This document shows positions 37,995 through 51,600 of a stretch of 64,000 nucleotides of DNA, piece after piece (the stretch's first letter is position 1; the number at the start of each line of letters is the position of its first letter). This DNA is from Rhynochetos jubatus (taxonomy: Eukaryota; Chordata; Aves; Eurypygiformes; Rhynochetidae). The notes beneath the pieces are model-generated. The model did not search any database. It had not been told where the DNA came from and saw only the letters and a list, made by a program, of their open reading frames with translations. The stretch covers positions 40,663,665-40,727,664 of the forward strand of contig CM050690.1 in NCBI GenBank assembly GCA_027574665.1. Direction: 5' to 3'. The position numbers were made by a program, and so were the translations under genes.

Positions 37995-39411
37995 TGTGCT
38001 GTACCATTGCAAACGTGCTTGGGAGCTGAGCTAAGATTCACAGGCGAGAATAGGGATGTATCTGCCAAGCCTATCAGCTTGTTGAACCTCAGCTTATATA
38101 TGTTTGCAAATTCTGTACATGAGCAGTAACAGACACAATCATCTGGTGTAGGACAGCTGCAAAAGATAATCATGTACGCTGAGCTCTGGTACACAGTTCC
38201 TGCCTCCTGTGATGTGTGCAGCTACGGAGGTATCAACCCCTTTTGTCCTTCCAGTTTTCCCAGGAAGCAACAATCAACCAGACCAAGGGTCAACTGTCAC
38301 ATGCTTCCATCCAACTCCCTCAGGTAAAAGCAGTTTAGGCAGAGGTGGTGACGCATGACTGCTCAAGCAGCTCCTGTCTGCTGTGCTGCCATGCCAGGGA
38401 AGGTTGCCACTGTTCCCATGGTGTAAGAGAGGCTGTAGCTGCTTGGTGGGTGGAAAACAGCCAGCTATGAGGAGGTTAAGGGGAAAGGAAAGGCATCCAC
38501 TTCTGGTCCTACCTCTGCATTTGCCACAATTATCCTTCCCCTGTGACCTACGCTTGTGCTAAGGTACAGTTGGTTGCCTGGGGCAATTCCAGGTCTACCC
38601 TCTTACGAACACTATATCTTTTTCTTAACTCTGTCATTTGTGATCTGCATCTCCAAACAACTCATTCAGAGAGACCAAGGATTATCTATCATGCATACTC
38701 CCTCAGAAGAAAAGATGAATCCTTCTATGGTGTACCTCTGGCTTAGGAGCAGTATCCACTACTTCCCAAGAAAGCCGGGAAACGTGAGAAAGCTCGATGA
38801 ACATGCACTTTTGCACAATGTTATAAAGACAAGAAGCTGAGGAATTTGAGAAAGGATTGCCTTACCCTCCTTCACAAGCCCTTTCCTGAGTTGTATTCGC
38901 CTCCCTCAAGAAGCACAAGACAGCCAGCCCTGAAGAATTAAATGGTAAATCTAGGAAGGTTGCAACACATGGATGTCCCAGCATGTTTCCAATCAATTGC
39001 TCAATTTAGGACCTTTGACTACTGATGCAACCCAGTCTGGCTTCCATGCAAATAGAGACAGCAAAGTGGGAGAAAAATGCAGGCTTCCTGTGGTATTTAT
39101 TTTCAGCGGAGGATGAATTATCTTCATTAGATTTTTTGAAAAATATCACAAAACTACACAAGAAGAAGGTAAAATTATGAGTGATCCCAGGAGATCATGA
39201 GGAGTAATAAAGATCTTGGGAGATGTCACAAGTCTTATTATCAAAAGCCTTCTGCATCCTGTAACCCCAGGACATGCTGAAAGGTAAGCAGAGCTGTCTT
39301 CAAGATAACAAGGACAGGGATTCCTCCCAGTGAAAATTCAAAGTACTTTTCACATATTCATTACCATAAACTATTTCAGTAGCCAGTATTCTACGTTCTT
39401 ATTCTACTCTC
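37995..39411. other. Non-coding stretch, no gene seen
   Basis: Unique-looking DNA. Frames at 38543-38840 overlap one another in two phases and have no domain. Confidence 0.5.
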
Positions 39412-40368
39412 ATGAGCTCGCTCTTGACAGTGCCCAGCTTTTGCCAGCTGCCCTTCAACTGTGCATCTCTTTTAAGATACTTGGGCAGCTGGGAAAGAAT
39501 TTGTTCCCCCTTCCCATCCATTCCCATTTGGTTAGGACATACAAAGACTTCGCTTGTGAATTGCTCATTTCATCTGCAGCAGACTGCAGGGCCATGGAAG
39601 ATGAGGAGAAGCTTTGCTGTAGAACTAATGATAAACAGCCTGAGGCAGCAACAGGAGTTTCAGAGTTGGCTTCTCACTAGGTCTGGGCAAGAAGGGACAA
39701 TAAGGAAGACAGCAGTATCTGTGGAAGTGTATAGAAATGTCAAGAGAAGAAGGCAGGTGGCTGCATTCACCCCTAGGTTCATCAAGAGTGCTGGGCTCTG
39801 CTGGGGACCTAGGCAGGACCTACATTTCTGCAGGGCTGCAGTAGTTATTCTGATCACCAGGAAACAGTCTCTGCAGTGTAGGGACCCACCAGCCCACGTG
39901 AAAGAACACACAAACAGCCACACTGGCCTTGCCCACAGTGGCCACACCAGCATCTCCCTGCTCAGCCACACTTCCGTGCAAACGACACCACCACCCTGGT
40001 CCAGGGCTCTCAACAATGCCACATATTGCAAGCCTAAGAAATGGGTGGTTACAGGGAGTTCGTATCAGCTGTCTCTTGTTGACACCTGCAGGGTCCTCAA
40101 GGCCAGATTTCACAGCTGCAGCAAAACCACCTCTACTCTCCACCTGGGAAAAAAAAATCATTTCTTTACATATTTTTTACCTTTCAGCTCTGGTGGAGTG
40201 GGAGGCTGGATGATCCTTTCTCTCCTCAGAATGTTCGTCCAGGCAGAATGGACAACCACTCCCTTTATCACCAAATACAAAATGAACCTGGGTACATCAA
40301 GCAACCAGTCCTTCCTACCTCATCCCTCTAACCTTTGCCTTGCTCTGTGTTCTTTTATACCAATATAA
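39412..40368 (+). other. 318-codon open frame of unknown meaning
   Basis: The longest open frame in the window that is not a simple repeat. The translation has no hydrophobic signal peptide, no known motif and an even mix of residues with many H, S, T, Q and R. Minus-strand frames of 123 and 113 codons overlap it at 39660-40161, which points to locally low stop density rather than selection. The ATG context is weak, and no upstream promoter was seen. It might be a decayed retrogene, a lineage-specific transcript or chance. I assign no function. Confidence 0.3.
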
Positions 40369-40598
40369 ATTCTTTATGCAACCGTCCTACTAGACTTATG
40401 TCCTTGACCACTGGCTCTCCCTATAGAAACTAACAACTTATTGAAAGAGTAGGTCATGAACCAGGCATGCCCCTCGCACCACCCCCACCCCAGTGTGTGG
40501 AAAGATGGGGGGAAGAAGGGAGAGAAATTGTAGGAATAAAGACCTTCCCCAAGGATTTGGAGTCCAGAGAGGAGCCACATGCTACAAAGTGCAAAAAT

Positions 40599-40604
40599 AC
40601 TTTA
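40599..40604 (-). terminator. Possible poly(A) signal, minus strand
   Basis: 'tttatt' on the plus strand, that is AATAAA on the minus strand. It lies about 240 bases beyond the GC-rich block that would be upstream on the minus strand. AATAAA is common by chance in AT-rich DNA, so this has no independent support. Confidence 0.15.
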
Positions 40605-40839
40605 TTATTGTCATGTGAAGAAACCTCTTCACGTTGTCAAGTGCAAGCAAGATGAATTGGCTTCACAGTGAGAAGCTGCTAGCTAGGAGAAAGCCCTGAA
40701 CGCCAGCCCACACTTAACAGCTCTCCAGAGGCTGCCTGGCAACTGGGAGACCAAAAAAGAAAAGAGAAAACGTTTAAAAGCAGCCCATCCCTCCTCACTG
40801 GGAGCTGGCTCAGTAAGCCAAACTGCAGTCGCAGCACAC

Positions 40840-41080
40840 AAGGAAAGCCCCCACCCCTTGTTTATTGGGCCATCTTCAATTTGGCACGGGCCCACCAGGG
40901 AGCAGAGAGATGGCTACCCGCCCCCCCTGGCTCCCGTTTACGGGGCCGGCTGGGGCTGGGGGCAGGTCTGCCAGCAGGCGCGGAGGAACAGACCACCCTG
41001 GCCTGCATGGGCCAGCTGGAAACCCTCGAAGTCCACCCAGATGCATCGCACCCAGGGGCCCTGCTGGGGCTGTGGCCTGG
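40840..41080. other. GC-rich block with scattered CpG
   Basis: Includes 'acccgcccccc', 'tttacggggccggctgggg' and 'caggcgcggagg'. There are roughly nine CpGs in the core 180 bases, which is enriched over the surroundings but below CpG-island level. It could be a weak promoter, a GC-rich repeat or local GC-biased gene conversion. Confidence 0.4.
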
Positions 41081-43057
41081 GGCAGATTACTGGGGAAAGA
41101 CAGGGAACATAAACACTGGCTTTCTTCTGGTCTGGCCGTCAGAGGCAGCAAGAAACAAAGAGAATTTACCCGTGGCAGCGTCCTCCTGCCTCTGCAGAAG
41201 CAGAAAAACAAAACAAGAGGGCCTCCCTGACACATAGGATTGGGCCACCAGTCTGGTGCTGGGCCTCTGCCTGTCTGCTGGTTGGAGAGCATGGTCTGGA
41301 AAAGGAGAGCACAGCACATCCTGCCTTATGTGAAAAATTAAAATAACCATTGAAAAACCTCCCCAGAAGCCACAGGGCTGACAGAAAACCTATTTCTTCT
41401 TACCAGTCAGAAAGCCTACAGCTTTTTTTGCTTTTCTCACCCTCCACTAGGTAGGTCAACCACAAGAGCATGTTGAGGTTCACCTGCCATGGGTGCTGGG
41501 GTACTCTGGGTGAGAGCAGACCCCATGTATGGTTGTGCTGCCTGGATGCTCATTTGCTGGTGCTCTCCAGGCAGCATTTGTAAAGATGCCTGGAGGCTGT
41601 GCAGGGGTCGCTGGCAGTGGCTGATGGTCCTAAGAGGGAGCGGGTGGCAGTGCTCCTGCAGTGTGGTCCACACTGTGAAGGACTCAGGTTGGAGACACCC
41701 TTTGGACGCACTCCTGTTGAAGTGTCTAAAATTGGACTCACTGCTACTCCTTGGCATGTGCTTATGATGACACTTCCTCCTCTCTGATACCTTTCTCAGT
41801 CCTGGGTGAAATGTCCCAAGGTTCTCTCACTGACCAGAAAGCCCTGCAGACCCCCAGAGAGGTGGCAGTACTCTCTTGCATGCCCACCTGCAGGCAACAG
41901 GACTTGGCCAGGCCTGCCTGGGGGAAGAGCAAAGTCTATGGGCTCGGCAAAGAGGACACGGAAAGGGCTACAGGCTTCCTGGGCTGGATGCTGTGCTCAC
42001 TGTGAGACTGGAGTGCTAGGCTTCTCTAGACATAGCTGCAGGGCAGATCTATCTGCTTGTCTAGTCTGAGCCCCACGCATGGCCAGAAAATACAATTCCC
42101 AGGCAGACTTGAATCCCTTCCTTCTCTTATCTCTAAGATCACAGTGACACAGAGGAGGCTGATAGCAATCCGTTGCTCACTATTTTTCACCATAAGAACT
42201 AGGGAGTGGCAAATGGAGTTAGTGGGAGGTAGGTTCAAAACAAACAAAAGTTGTTCATGAGAAGAGTACAAAGACTTTTCATGGAGCAGGACCAAGTCTG
42301 GGGAATCTTGTGATCTTACGAGCTTTTGGGGTGAAGGATACCAGCTCTCTAAAAACTTTAGGGATTTCTTCTAAAGAAAAGCAGCAAACCAGACTGACTG
42401 TGTTGATCCACTAATGCACTTGAGACCTAACTGGGGTAACTTAGACATTTTATTATTTACACACAGCCTTTTGAAATAATTGGCTAATTCGGAGTTCTGC
42501 TTCCTGCAGGAAAGGATCAGAGTAAGGTCTGACAGGCACACAAGTGTGTCCCCCTTAACCTTTGTCTTTTAGCAGAAAAACAGTCCAGAGATATATGAGT
42601 GGCTCTAAACAGTATATTGCAGGGAGATGTTAAGTGTGTTATTTATCAACTAAAAGCACAGCCACTTTAGACTTCTAAGTTGTCTCTGTTAGCTCAGCCT
42701 CACCCTATAACCATCCACAGAGGAGTCACACAAAAGGGTGTGTGCAAGCTCTTGTCTGCTTTCAGTTCAGCTGTGAAGTGCAGAACCCATGAAATTATTC
42801 CAGCAACATACTGGTACTGGCGTATTGTTGATGTTCCACTTTACTGCTGGCAGGTTCAGGAGCTTTCTTCTCCCAGTGCGAATGGGTGTCCTTGTATGCA
42901 AAGTAGCGGGCAACTGATTTGCTGTGAGTTCTAACGTAAACTGTAAAACAGAAAGGGAAGGGAGGGAAGTTAGGAGGAAAAGAAAGAGATGGGAAAAGGA
43001 AGAAGAAAGGGAAAGTGAAAAAGAGAGAAACAGAAAAATGAGAAAAAAAGCCTATGA

Positions 43058-43354
43058 AGGGAGGGAGGGAGGGAGGGAGGGAGGGAGGGAGGGAGGGAGG
43101 GAGGGAGGAAGGAAGGAAGGGAGGGAGGGAGGGAGGGAGGGAGGGAGGGAGGAAGGAAGGAAGGAAGGAAGGAAGGAAGGAAGGAAGGAAGGAAGGAAGG
43201 AAGGAAGGAAGGAAGGAAGGAAGGAAGGAAGGAAGGAAGGAAGGAAGGAAGGAAGGAAGGAAGGAAGGAAGGAAGGAAGGAAGGAAGGAAGGAAGGAAGG
43301 AAGGAAGGAAGGAAGGAAGGAAGGAAGGAAGGAAGGAAGGAAGGAAGGAAGGAA
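43058..43354 (+). repeat. (GGGA)n/(GGAA)n microsatellite
   Basis: Ordered blocks: GGGA units to about 43108, three GGAA units, GGGA units again to about 43151, then about 51 uninterrupted GGAA units to 43354. Purine-only on the plus strand. The 157- and 159-codon frames across it, coding REGG/KEGR or PSFL repeats, are artefacts of a repeat whose 12-base super-period contains no stop codon. Confidence 0.97.
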
Positions 43355-46300
43355 AACAAAGAGCGAGAGAGCAGGAGAAAAGCCAGAGCTCTTTTAGCCT
43401 CCCTGTGAGGTCTAGAAGGTTTCATTACCAGTGATAATTTAGCTAACAAACATCTGACCTGAATCAGCTTATGCAGCTATTTGGTCCTTTCTTCTCTGTA
43501 AAAATAAATCCTCCAGCCCCAGTTGGATAAGCTTGAATGGCAAGGGAGATTTAATCCATACCAAGATTTTGGTCAGATATTTTTCAAACACTGGCATAAA
43601 TTTTTAATTTGGACTTTGATATCCAAACAGGCCCAGCTGTAGTCCTCCTGGGGATCCTTCCAGAGGCCTGGACTTTGAACAGGCTCTGCAGCAAACAGCA
43701 GAGACTACTGAAAATTCTGACGGCTTGTGCTGAACTACCGAGCCCTACAATAAACTGGAAATCAACATATCCTCCCACTTGGAGGGACTGTTTAGAAAGA
43801 GCTTCTCGAAGGAGAACAAATGGAAATACAGTACATAGAGGCAGGAAATGCTGGTACGTTTGTGTCTCCATCTGGGAAATATTCTGGGAATGTTCTCAGT
43901 AACACAGGATTAACACCTTGCAACGAGAAAAGCAAATAAACACAACTGGATATGGTTTCATTATTTGCTTCATTCTGTTTTGATTTCCTGTTCACATTGC
44001 ATGTACTATGTAACTTTTCTTGTAGATGTGGCCTTAGATAACCATATGTTAACTCTTCGGATATTGACAATAAAACAATCTAAAAATGGATTTTTCTTTT
44101 CCTATAGCAAGCCTAAATCTTCTTAGATCTTCTGAGATGTCACTTCACTGCAGGTTGTGGCCAGCTGCTCCTTTGTGAGAGCAGCAAGTCAAGAACTTGC
44201 AACATGTTAAAGACATTTTCCTACTGCTTGAGGTCCAATACCCATTAAAAGTGTCAGGCTTTGATATGCTAATACCTGCTCTTACCAGCACAAATTAATG
44301 CTACAGACACAACTCCTTGTACAGTCATTATGGTACGTTCAGCACAACCTCACTGATCTTAAAGTTTCACTGGAAAATTTGCACTTTGGATAAATAGGGA
44401 GATCAATGTCATTCCACCTTGGTTAATTAAGAATGCTTGAATCACCTGGGCCTGAAACAGGAAAATTTGACTGTGCTACGACAGCCCAAAATTAAGCTGA
44501 TGTGCATAAGTATTTGTTCATCATTCTCTGACACTACAGAGTCTCTCCCACCTTTAGAAAATGGCAGACTCATCTTCTTTTCTCAAGGTCCTAATGGGCT
44601 GGAACCCTTCAGGTCAGTTATCATGCTTCATAAAGAATTTCTTAACCTTTTCCCTCCAAAATAAAAGAATATTTTCCTAATGGTGAACTTAAAATGTACT
44701 ACGGAAAGCTCGTATGTCACTGTGAATACAGAAGGAGATATTGTAGGGCTGAATGGAAATATATTAGAAAAATTATCCCAGAAGGATGTCTGGCATCTTT
44801 TTTTTTTTTTTTTTCTGTTGTGCCTGGCTTTAACCAACCATTACACATGTCATGTTTCATGATCAACAAATTCACTATCAAAAAGAAAGTGTAATAAGAG
44901 ATGTCAACTGAGAAAAATAAAAAATTCCTAACGGGCATCCGGATGGGGAAGAGTACTTTGTTTTTAAAGACTCTGGCAATAATGAAAGGTGCTGGTCTGG
45001 AATCCCTGGAGAACAAAGTTCTTGTTGACAGTGATTAATACATGATACAGTGTCAGCTTCCCCAGCAAAATGACAACATCCACTGTTCTGAGAAGAGACA
45101 TAATTTGCTGCATAGACCTTCTTGCTAAAACTGTTGTGGTCTGCTTTTGTGATATGAACTCACATCTCCAGGAGCTGGACTGTGTCCATGAGCTCACTTC
45201 AGGGGTTCTGAAATCACAAGGTATTTCAATAATTATTAGCTTGATTTGAAATGGTAAAAGGTTTCCCTGCCTATGATCAAGCCCACAGATAGTACAGTCT
45301 TCTGATTCCCATCTTGTGGTACCAGAGTTGGAAAACTGGACAGTCTCAAAACAATTTAAATCACTTCAGTTTAATCTCTGCTTATTAAGCTCAATAACTA
45401 TATTTCACTGAAGATCCTGATTTTCACATGAATCTATATAGACAAGTGAAAAAAATGTTGGGTCTGCACAATACAGGGAAATCCCTTGCAGCAAGCCAAA
45501 GTTCTTCAAAATCTCGTATTGTGGAAAGGCTGAGAAACTACAGGAAATGGAAATCAGGCTCTCCAAAGTAGCTGACTTTATGCAAAGCAGGCAAGTGCAG
45601 TCAAAACACTTACAGCAATCAATTGAAGTTGTTGGGTAAAGTTTTTTCCATGTCCCATAAATTATTGAACAGTTAATTTCGTCTTTGTGCCTCCAAGACA
45701 TTCTAGCTTTAGGATGACAGCCTTATCCATTAAAGGGAGTGTGGTGACAGCAGTACAGAGAGTGCTGAGAACGCAGGGAGAGAAGGCCCATTCTCAGCTG
45801 CATTAGCACTGAGAAATACTGGGACACATCAACATCTTAATCAATATGCAAGAGTCAATTACCAGGGAAGCACAAGGCTTAAGCAGGATCTGATTGTTAG
45901 GTTCATGTTTAGTCCACCAAATGGGTGAAATCAATATGAAGCTGAGTATCATATAGAAAATATATGACCAAACTCTCTTACCCAACCTTTCTCCCCTCCT
46001 TATTCCCTCATGGGTCAGATTCGTACATGCCTCTCCTCTCTCTTTTCCATATTGCGAGGGCAGTTCTCAAGGCAGGCAGCAAAAAGGACAGGAACAGAAC
46101 AGATTGCAAAGGGCCAAACTCTTTTTCAGAGCCAGGGGGACAACCCCTCTGTGATTCCAAAGGTACATTTCTGGAGATAAATATCCTTTAGGAAGAAAAC
46201 CCTTCAGAGGCCTGTGTTTCTGTTTTCCTCTCCTTTGGAGGATTCAGCAGATCAAGGCACCTACTGAATGCTGGGAATGCAAGCAGTAGAGAGATCTGTT

Positions 46301-48179
46301 TTTTACAGAAGGGAGCTAAGATGCTATCTGGGTCACTCACTGTCTAGATTTATATTCTGGATAGCTCTATGAGTTTGAAAAAGAGATGAGGATGCATGAT
46401 GGAAACAAGGATAGAGTTCGATGGTTTAAAATACCTTAATGTAGAAGTGACCAGTTATTTTATCTGGTCCTTATGCTTTTTGTTTTGATTATTTTTAGTA
46501 GCAAGGTCAATGGAGATAATTCCTTTTTGCAGTCACATCATGAATACACAGAATAGCTGGTTTCACCAATAGCCAGGCATTTTACATCCTTTTTTTTTGG
46601 CCAGTTGTGGTGGTCCCATTTTAAGAGGAAAGGTCAGAAGGTGAAACAGTGACTGAATGTTGGGAACTGAATCCTTCATCTGCTGAGGAGGCTGGATTTA
46701 TACTAGAAGCAATTCTGTCTTAAAGTCCTTGAAGATTCAAAAATGTATGGAAAAAAGAAGCAATTAAGAAAGGTTGATTCTATAAAGAAGTGTGAAAAGA
46801 ACGAATAGTGAAATGTGATCAGGCAGCACAAAAGATGGTCTATGGCAGGTGCTTGTTGCACTAAGGTGAAGACCAAAGTTTGGAAAAAAAAGAACAAAGA
46901 CAGTTTTTAGAGGAGGCACTGTGGACCTGCCCCAAAGTCAGCTGTAATACTGGGGTTCACTTCCATGGTGCAAGGTCAGACTAGCTACTTAGTATTCCAG
47001 GTCATCTTTAGGTGTGATGACCCTGCACAGCAGAGGGAATAGGAAACCTGGGTTGTCCCGGCATGGGGAGGCCTCAGCACTGGGAGTCCCCCCTGAATTT
47101 AGACTAAGAATCCCCAGTCTTGGGTGACAGAGAACAGTGTGGGGGAAGGTGTGGCTGGAGAGAAAACTCTGCTTGATAATCTGGTGTGAGGTGGAGTGTA
47201 GCTGGATTACTTGGCTGCAGCACAGCCTTAGTCTGTACCATGACAGACGCCAGCGTGGACTGATTTGAAGATTCGGGGTGAGAGTCTGAGAAACCTCCTG
47301 TTCCTACCTATGCAGAGTGGAAACCTTGCTGCGGTGTGTTGAGGATGTGCATATACCTGACAGGTAGTCTGCTCTTCCTCATTTTTTTGTTGCAAAGTAG
47401 GTAGTTAAAAAGCAGTGTAAAAAAACAGTTTTGGGTTGGAAAAGGTGTGTCCTACAAATTTGAAAAGCAAACAGAAATAGGCTGATGTCAGCCACTGCAT
47501 GGAACTTTCTCACCTTTGTTTTTATCAGAGAAAAAAAATGTGAGAAAAAATTGGCAGTGTAAAGGGATATTGAAAGCATGACATATTTGTCTGTTAAGTA
47601 TAAATATGAACAGCTATGGAGATCTGGTGCTATGGTGCTAGGTTTTAACTCCAGTAACATTCATCTAGTGCCAGGAAACACTAGATTTAGTACCTGAGGG
47701 ATTGCAGTCTCAAATACCTTCTACATTTTTTTTTTTTTATATGCTGCCAAGAATCTAAATTGGTAAAAGCTGGGGACTGACAAAAACTTGATCCCCAAGA
47801 GCTTTTCTGGCACAGGTTTATCAGGGAATATGGTACCATTATTTTTACTATAATTATTTTTTTTGGTGGTGGTCGGGGAGCTCATTTATAACTCTGTGAC
47901 TTCTACTCCCAGATGTATTTTTAAAAATCTTAAATAAACAAAGGGTTTGATTTTCTTGGTGGCGCTAAGAGCTGTCATTCATTTTATATACAATATGCCT
48001 TCTTGGACTGTAGTCATTTTAACATACTTCTTGAAAGGTCAAGAGCAGGCAACAGAAAAAAAAACCCTGACTGCAGGGTACACATTCCCTCCAAACCACT
48101 ACCACCCATCTGGTGCCTCTCTGTTCCAGTGAGGAATGATCTTACAATACATAGCAAAGTAAGTTAGGCAACTCTCTTA
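43355..48179. other. Non-coding stretch, no gene seen
   Basis: AT-rich unique-looking DNA. A T run of 17 lies at 44798-44814. Open frames are at most 99 codons, overlap on both strands and have no domain. No transposon was recognised by eye. Confidence 0.5.
44798..44814 (+). repeat. poly(T) homopolymer
   Basis: Seventeen consecutive T. Confidence 0.9.
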
Positions 48180-48250
48180 GGCCCAGTTCTCCTTCTGCTG
48201 AAGTCAACAACCTGCATGTGTTCAGCAGTTCACGTGTAATGGGAGCAGGG
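48180..48250. mobile_element. Inverted-repeat element remnant
   Basis: 'ggcccagttctccttctgc' followed by 'tgaagtcaacaacc', and later 'cacgtgtaatggg'. It matches the end and centre of the same ancient family; the far arm is not clear. Confidence 0.45.
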
Positions 48251-48604
48251 ATTTCACAGGGAAAAGTGGGCTTGCAAAGGAAAGGCTGGACTTCTGTTGG
48301 AGATAGACATCTAACAAAATGACACTTAACCTTTATTGGATTAATTGTAAGCTTTTTATCTTCTTACTAGATAGAAGGTCCCTGTGGTACCTGAGCAGAA
48401 AGGGAAGCCAAGAATCCCTCTCTTATATTGTGGTAGTGACAGAAGGACCCAAATTAGTTGATGTAAAGTCTAGCTTCATCTTACAACATTGCATAGGAAA
48501 GCAAAGAGGAACCTAATTTGCATGCTGAAACTGCCTTGCCCCCTGCAGTGGAGACTGCTAAGATGGTCTTTGTGCTGGCTCTATGAAGATGAGGAGCGCC
48601 TTCG

Positions 48605-48637
48605 GCCTTCAGCCTCCGCCTTCAGCCTCCGCCTTCA
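48605..48637 (+). repeat. 13-bp tandem repeat
   Basis: The unit 'gccttcagcctcc' occurs twice (48605-48617 and 48618-48630), followed by a partial third copy. A further 'gccttc' lies just upstream. It is a small CpG-containing, GC-rich island in AT-rich DNA. Confidence 0.85.
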
Positions 48638-51600
48638 AGCTTTATGCAGCTGACCAGCAAACCCTTTACACATACCAAACAGGCAACTACAAATAAGACC
48701 TCTGTCGAATAGATTTAGCCACTTACTTAAGGTGATATAGCAAATAAATAGAATAGAGAATAAAATCACAGAAGTTTCTGATTCCCAGATTTATGCTTGT
48801 CTCATCAGGTCAGGTTGCAGCCAACAACAGCACGTATGAAACAAGAAGGTAATATATACAATACTATCTTTATGGTCCCACATTGCTCTCAAATGCCATA
48901 ACCAGATCTCCCTAAATGTACTTTCAAGTTCACTCAGTAACATTATATACGGTTTGGTGTTTTTTTTCTGAAAAGAATTTGTCATCTTGTCCCCTGAACA
49001 GACACAGCATGGCTTGCAGCTGCCTGGAATGCCTTCAGTTTTACTATACAATTAGGTTAGATCTCTCAGGACTTGTACTCTGTCTGATACCTGTGGTATG
49101 GATAAGCTATCCAATGGATTATTTTTTCCCTGTAGCCCAAAGTACAAGATGAAATTCCTTCCACCTGTTGGGAAAAAAATAAATTCTGTTGTATAGAAGC
49201 TCTGTAGGTTATGGTCTTCTTTTCCATTTTGCTGTTAGAAGAACAAGCACGATAGTTTTCTTATTAAAAGAATTATTGCTTAGGTTTATAGTACGCCTTT
49301 TACCTTGAAGGAACACAAAACACTTTTCAAATTGCAGCCTGGACCTGGCAAGCTTCTGTGCCCTCACAGCGTCCCGTTGACTTGAATGATGTTCCCAACA
49401 CATAAAGATTTCTCCATATGGATCCACTTGCAGATCTGGCCCTCAAGGCACAATTTGTCCCTATGCCAAGAGAATAAAAGCACTTTGAAGAAAGGAAACT
49501 TTATACATTTCAGCTCAGAGTTTCCACCTGGGCTTTGTTCCTTGTGGAAGGAGAAGGGGTTATGAGCTTCCAAGAACGATGGGTGTTCTAGGATCTGCCG
49601 AAGAGCCCAGCGCCAGATCCCCATTTCTTTCTGGCCCTGCCACAACGCTGCCTTCAGAGTAGCCATGTTGCCTTTCCTTCATACTACTGCACATGAAAGT
49701 TACCTTTCCTGCACCGTCCTTCCATTCACCTGAGAAAGCACACACACCCATCCATATATGCATGTGGCATGCACTCGCCATCTGCAGTGGTGAGGAGGAC
49801 AGGATGGTTCCCCCTGCACAAGGGAACACAGGCAGTGCTGGGAATGACAGTACTGCAGCTGAGGGTCTGTCCCCAAAACAAGAAATAAGCCTCAGCAGAT
49901 GACTGAGCATAATCTCAGCAGAGGTCACTGAGCAGTCCTCCACAGAACTGAGTAATGGGGAGGGTGCAACTGCAGAGTCAGTACCTTTCTCAGCCTGCTT
50001 CCCTGATGTGTAACATGTGGATGGGTTTCTACTGCTCTCCAAAAGCAGACATAATTCCCAAGCACTTTATGAACAGTGTTCAGTCTGTATGACAACCTGT
50101 AGAAACTCAGCCACCCATTGACAGGGTGATTTGATAAGGAAGAGTTGTCCCTCCTTGGTATCACAGGGAGAATTCAGGAGGCTGAATATGCAGGGAAGTT
50201 TAGTTAGCACACCTAGATTAATATCCCTACTCACTAAAAAGTTACATAAAATATCTGGAGACTGTAAGGGCAAGTGCTTTCACTTTAAGCTGATTTCCAG
50301 CCACGGTCTACATAAAAGCCCCAAACACTTGTTGAATGCCTTCTCTGTGTAAAGTTCATACGCAGCCGTTAGTGTGTGTAATTGGTCATACACTACATAT
50401 GCAAAGTGCATGAGCTGCTAGCACAAATGCTTACAGAGTCTGCATTTGCACCGACCATTTCTGTTGCAAGTACGAAACAAATAGGTTCACCTCATGATGC
50501 GAGGATCTGAAGCGATCACAGACTTGAACCATGCCTTTAGTCAAGGAAGGGTTAAAATCTTACCAAAAGGAGTTGCAAATTAGCGACACAGGGAACAAAT
50601 TCTCAAATTTGGGCTTCTGAAAATTGTTTGCAGGTGTGACATACTGCAGCTTGTCCCCACACTGAATTTATAGTGAATTTGTGGTAACTTGCAGAGTAGC
50701 TCCTTTTATGTAAAATTATTTAACAAATGGTTTCACACTGTTCTACAAATAGCCAATATATACTTTTGCCTGTTAATATGGGCCCTTTATTACTCTGGAT
50801 AGGTGAAATACTCTATCAAAACAAATACATGAAAGTGTATTCTTTTAGAACACATTTAGTGGAAGAAACATGCACATCCAGTTAAATCCCTTGTTCAGCC
50901 TTTCTACTTGAAGCATGTGTTCATTAATTGCTTGAATGTTCCACATTGTCATAACTAGCTAGAAGCATCCTAGCTGAATATGCTCCACACAATCACCTCA
51001 GATCAATGCGGTGGTAGGTCTCCTTTCATCCCTAGTCCAATAACCCCCCTCCAACAACAGAGGTCCTTTGCAGGCACAGGGCCCTGATTTATGTTTAATG
51101 CAGCAGTGTTTTTACTGCTTTTGGCACAAGATGTTTGAAAGAGGTGAAAAAGACACACAGGCAAAAAGTCTGTTTAGAAAACAATTCCAACATAAGCACC
51201 ATATGCCTTCAACTCATAGGTTCATTTCCAGGCAAGTCACCACAGCAAGCACGACAATTAGCTCCCTTTTTAATTTTTTCCCCTTTTAAGGGGGGAGGGG
51301 AAGAAGACGTGAGTGTATGGGGGGGTGTCATTTCCTTCCTATAGGATTTTTTATGAGTTTTTTTAACTGTTTTTCTTTCCCTCTGCTGGTTTACTGCCTT
51401 GTATCTATCTACCCCTTAGGAGTTTAAAAGCCTCAAGTAAATATTATTAGATTTTTAAAGCGTATTTTCTGATTTTCTGTGTGTGAGTGCCTGTGCTGCA
51501 GGGAGTCGAACCCTCATGCACTAAGGAGCAGACTGACTTACATTGTCATTGGTCCACTGGCTTCTGTGAGGGGATGGCAATTTGCACCAGGTGGGAACGT

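Larger units (their letters stand above)
40369..43057. other. GC-richer non-coding stretch
   Basis: Contains the GC-rich block at 40840-41080. Many frames of 60-150 codons occur on both strands here (for example 40876-41319 - and 41437-41757 -), none with a domain. This is expected for GC-rich sequence. Confidence 0.5.

Noticed and set aside
40876-41319. 147-codon minus frame, proline- and glycine-rich
   Set aside because: GC-rich sequence with both strands open; low-complexity composition and no homology recognised.
42924-43449. 157-, 126- and 159-codon frames over the 43-kb array
   Set aside because: Artefacts of GGGA/GGAA units on both strands.
49560-50042. 160-codon minus frame
   Set aside because: No domain and no supporting promoter or splice signals.
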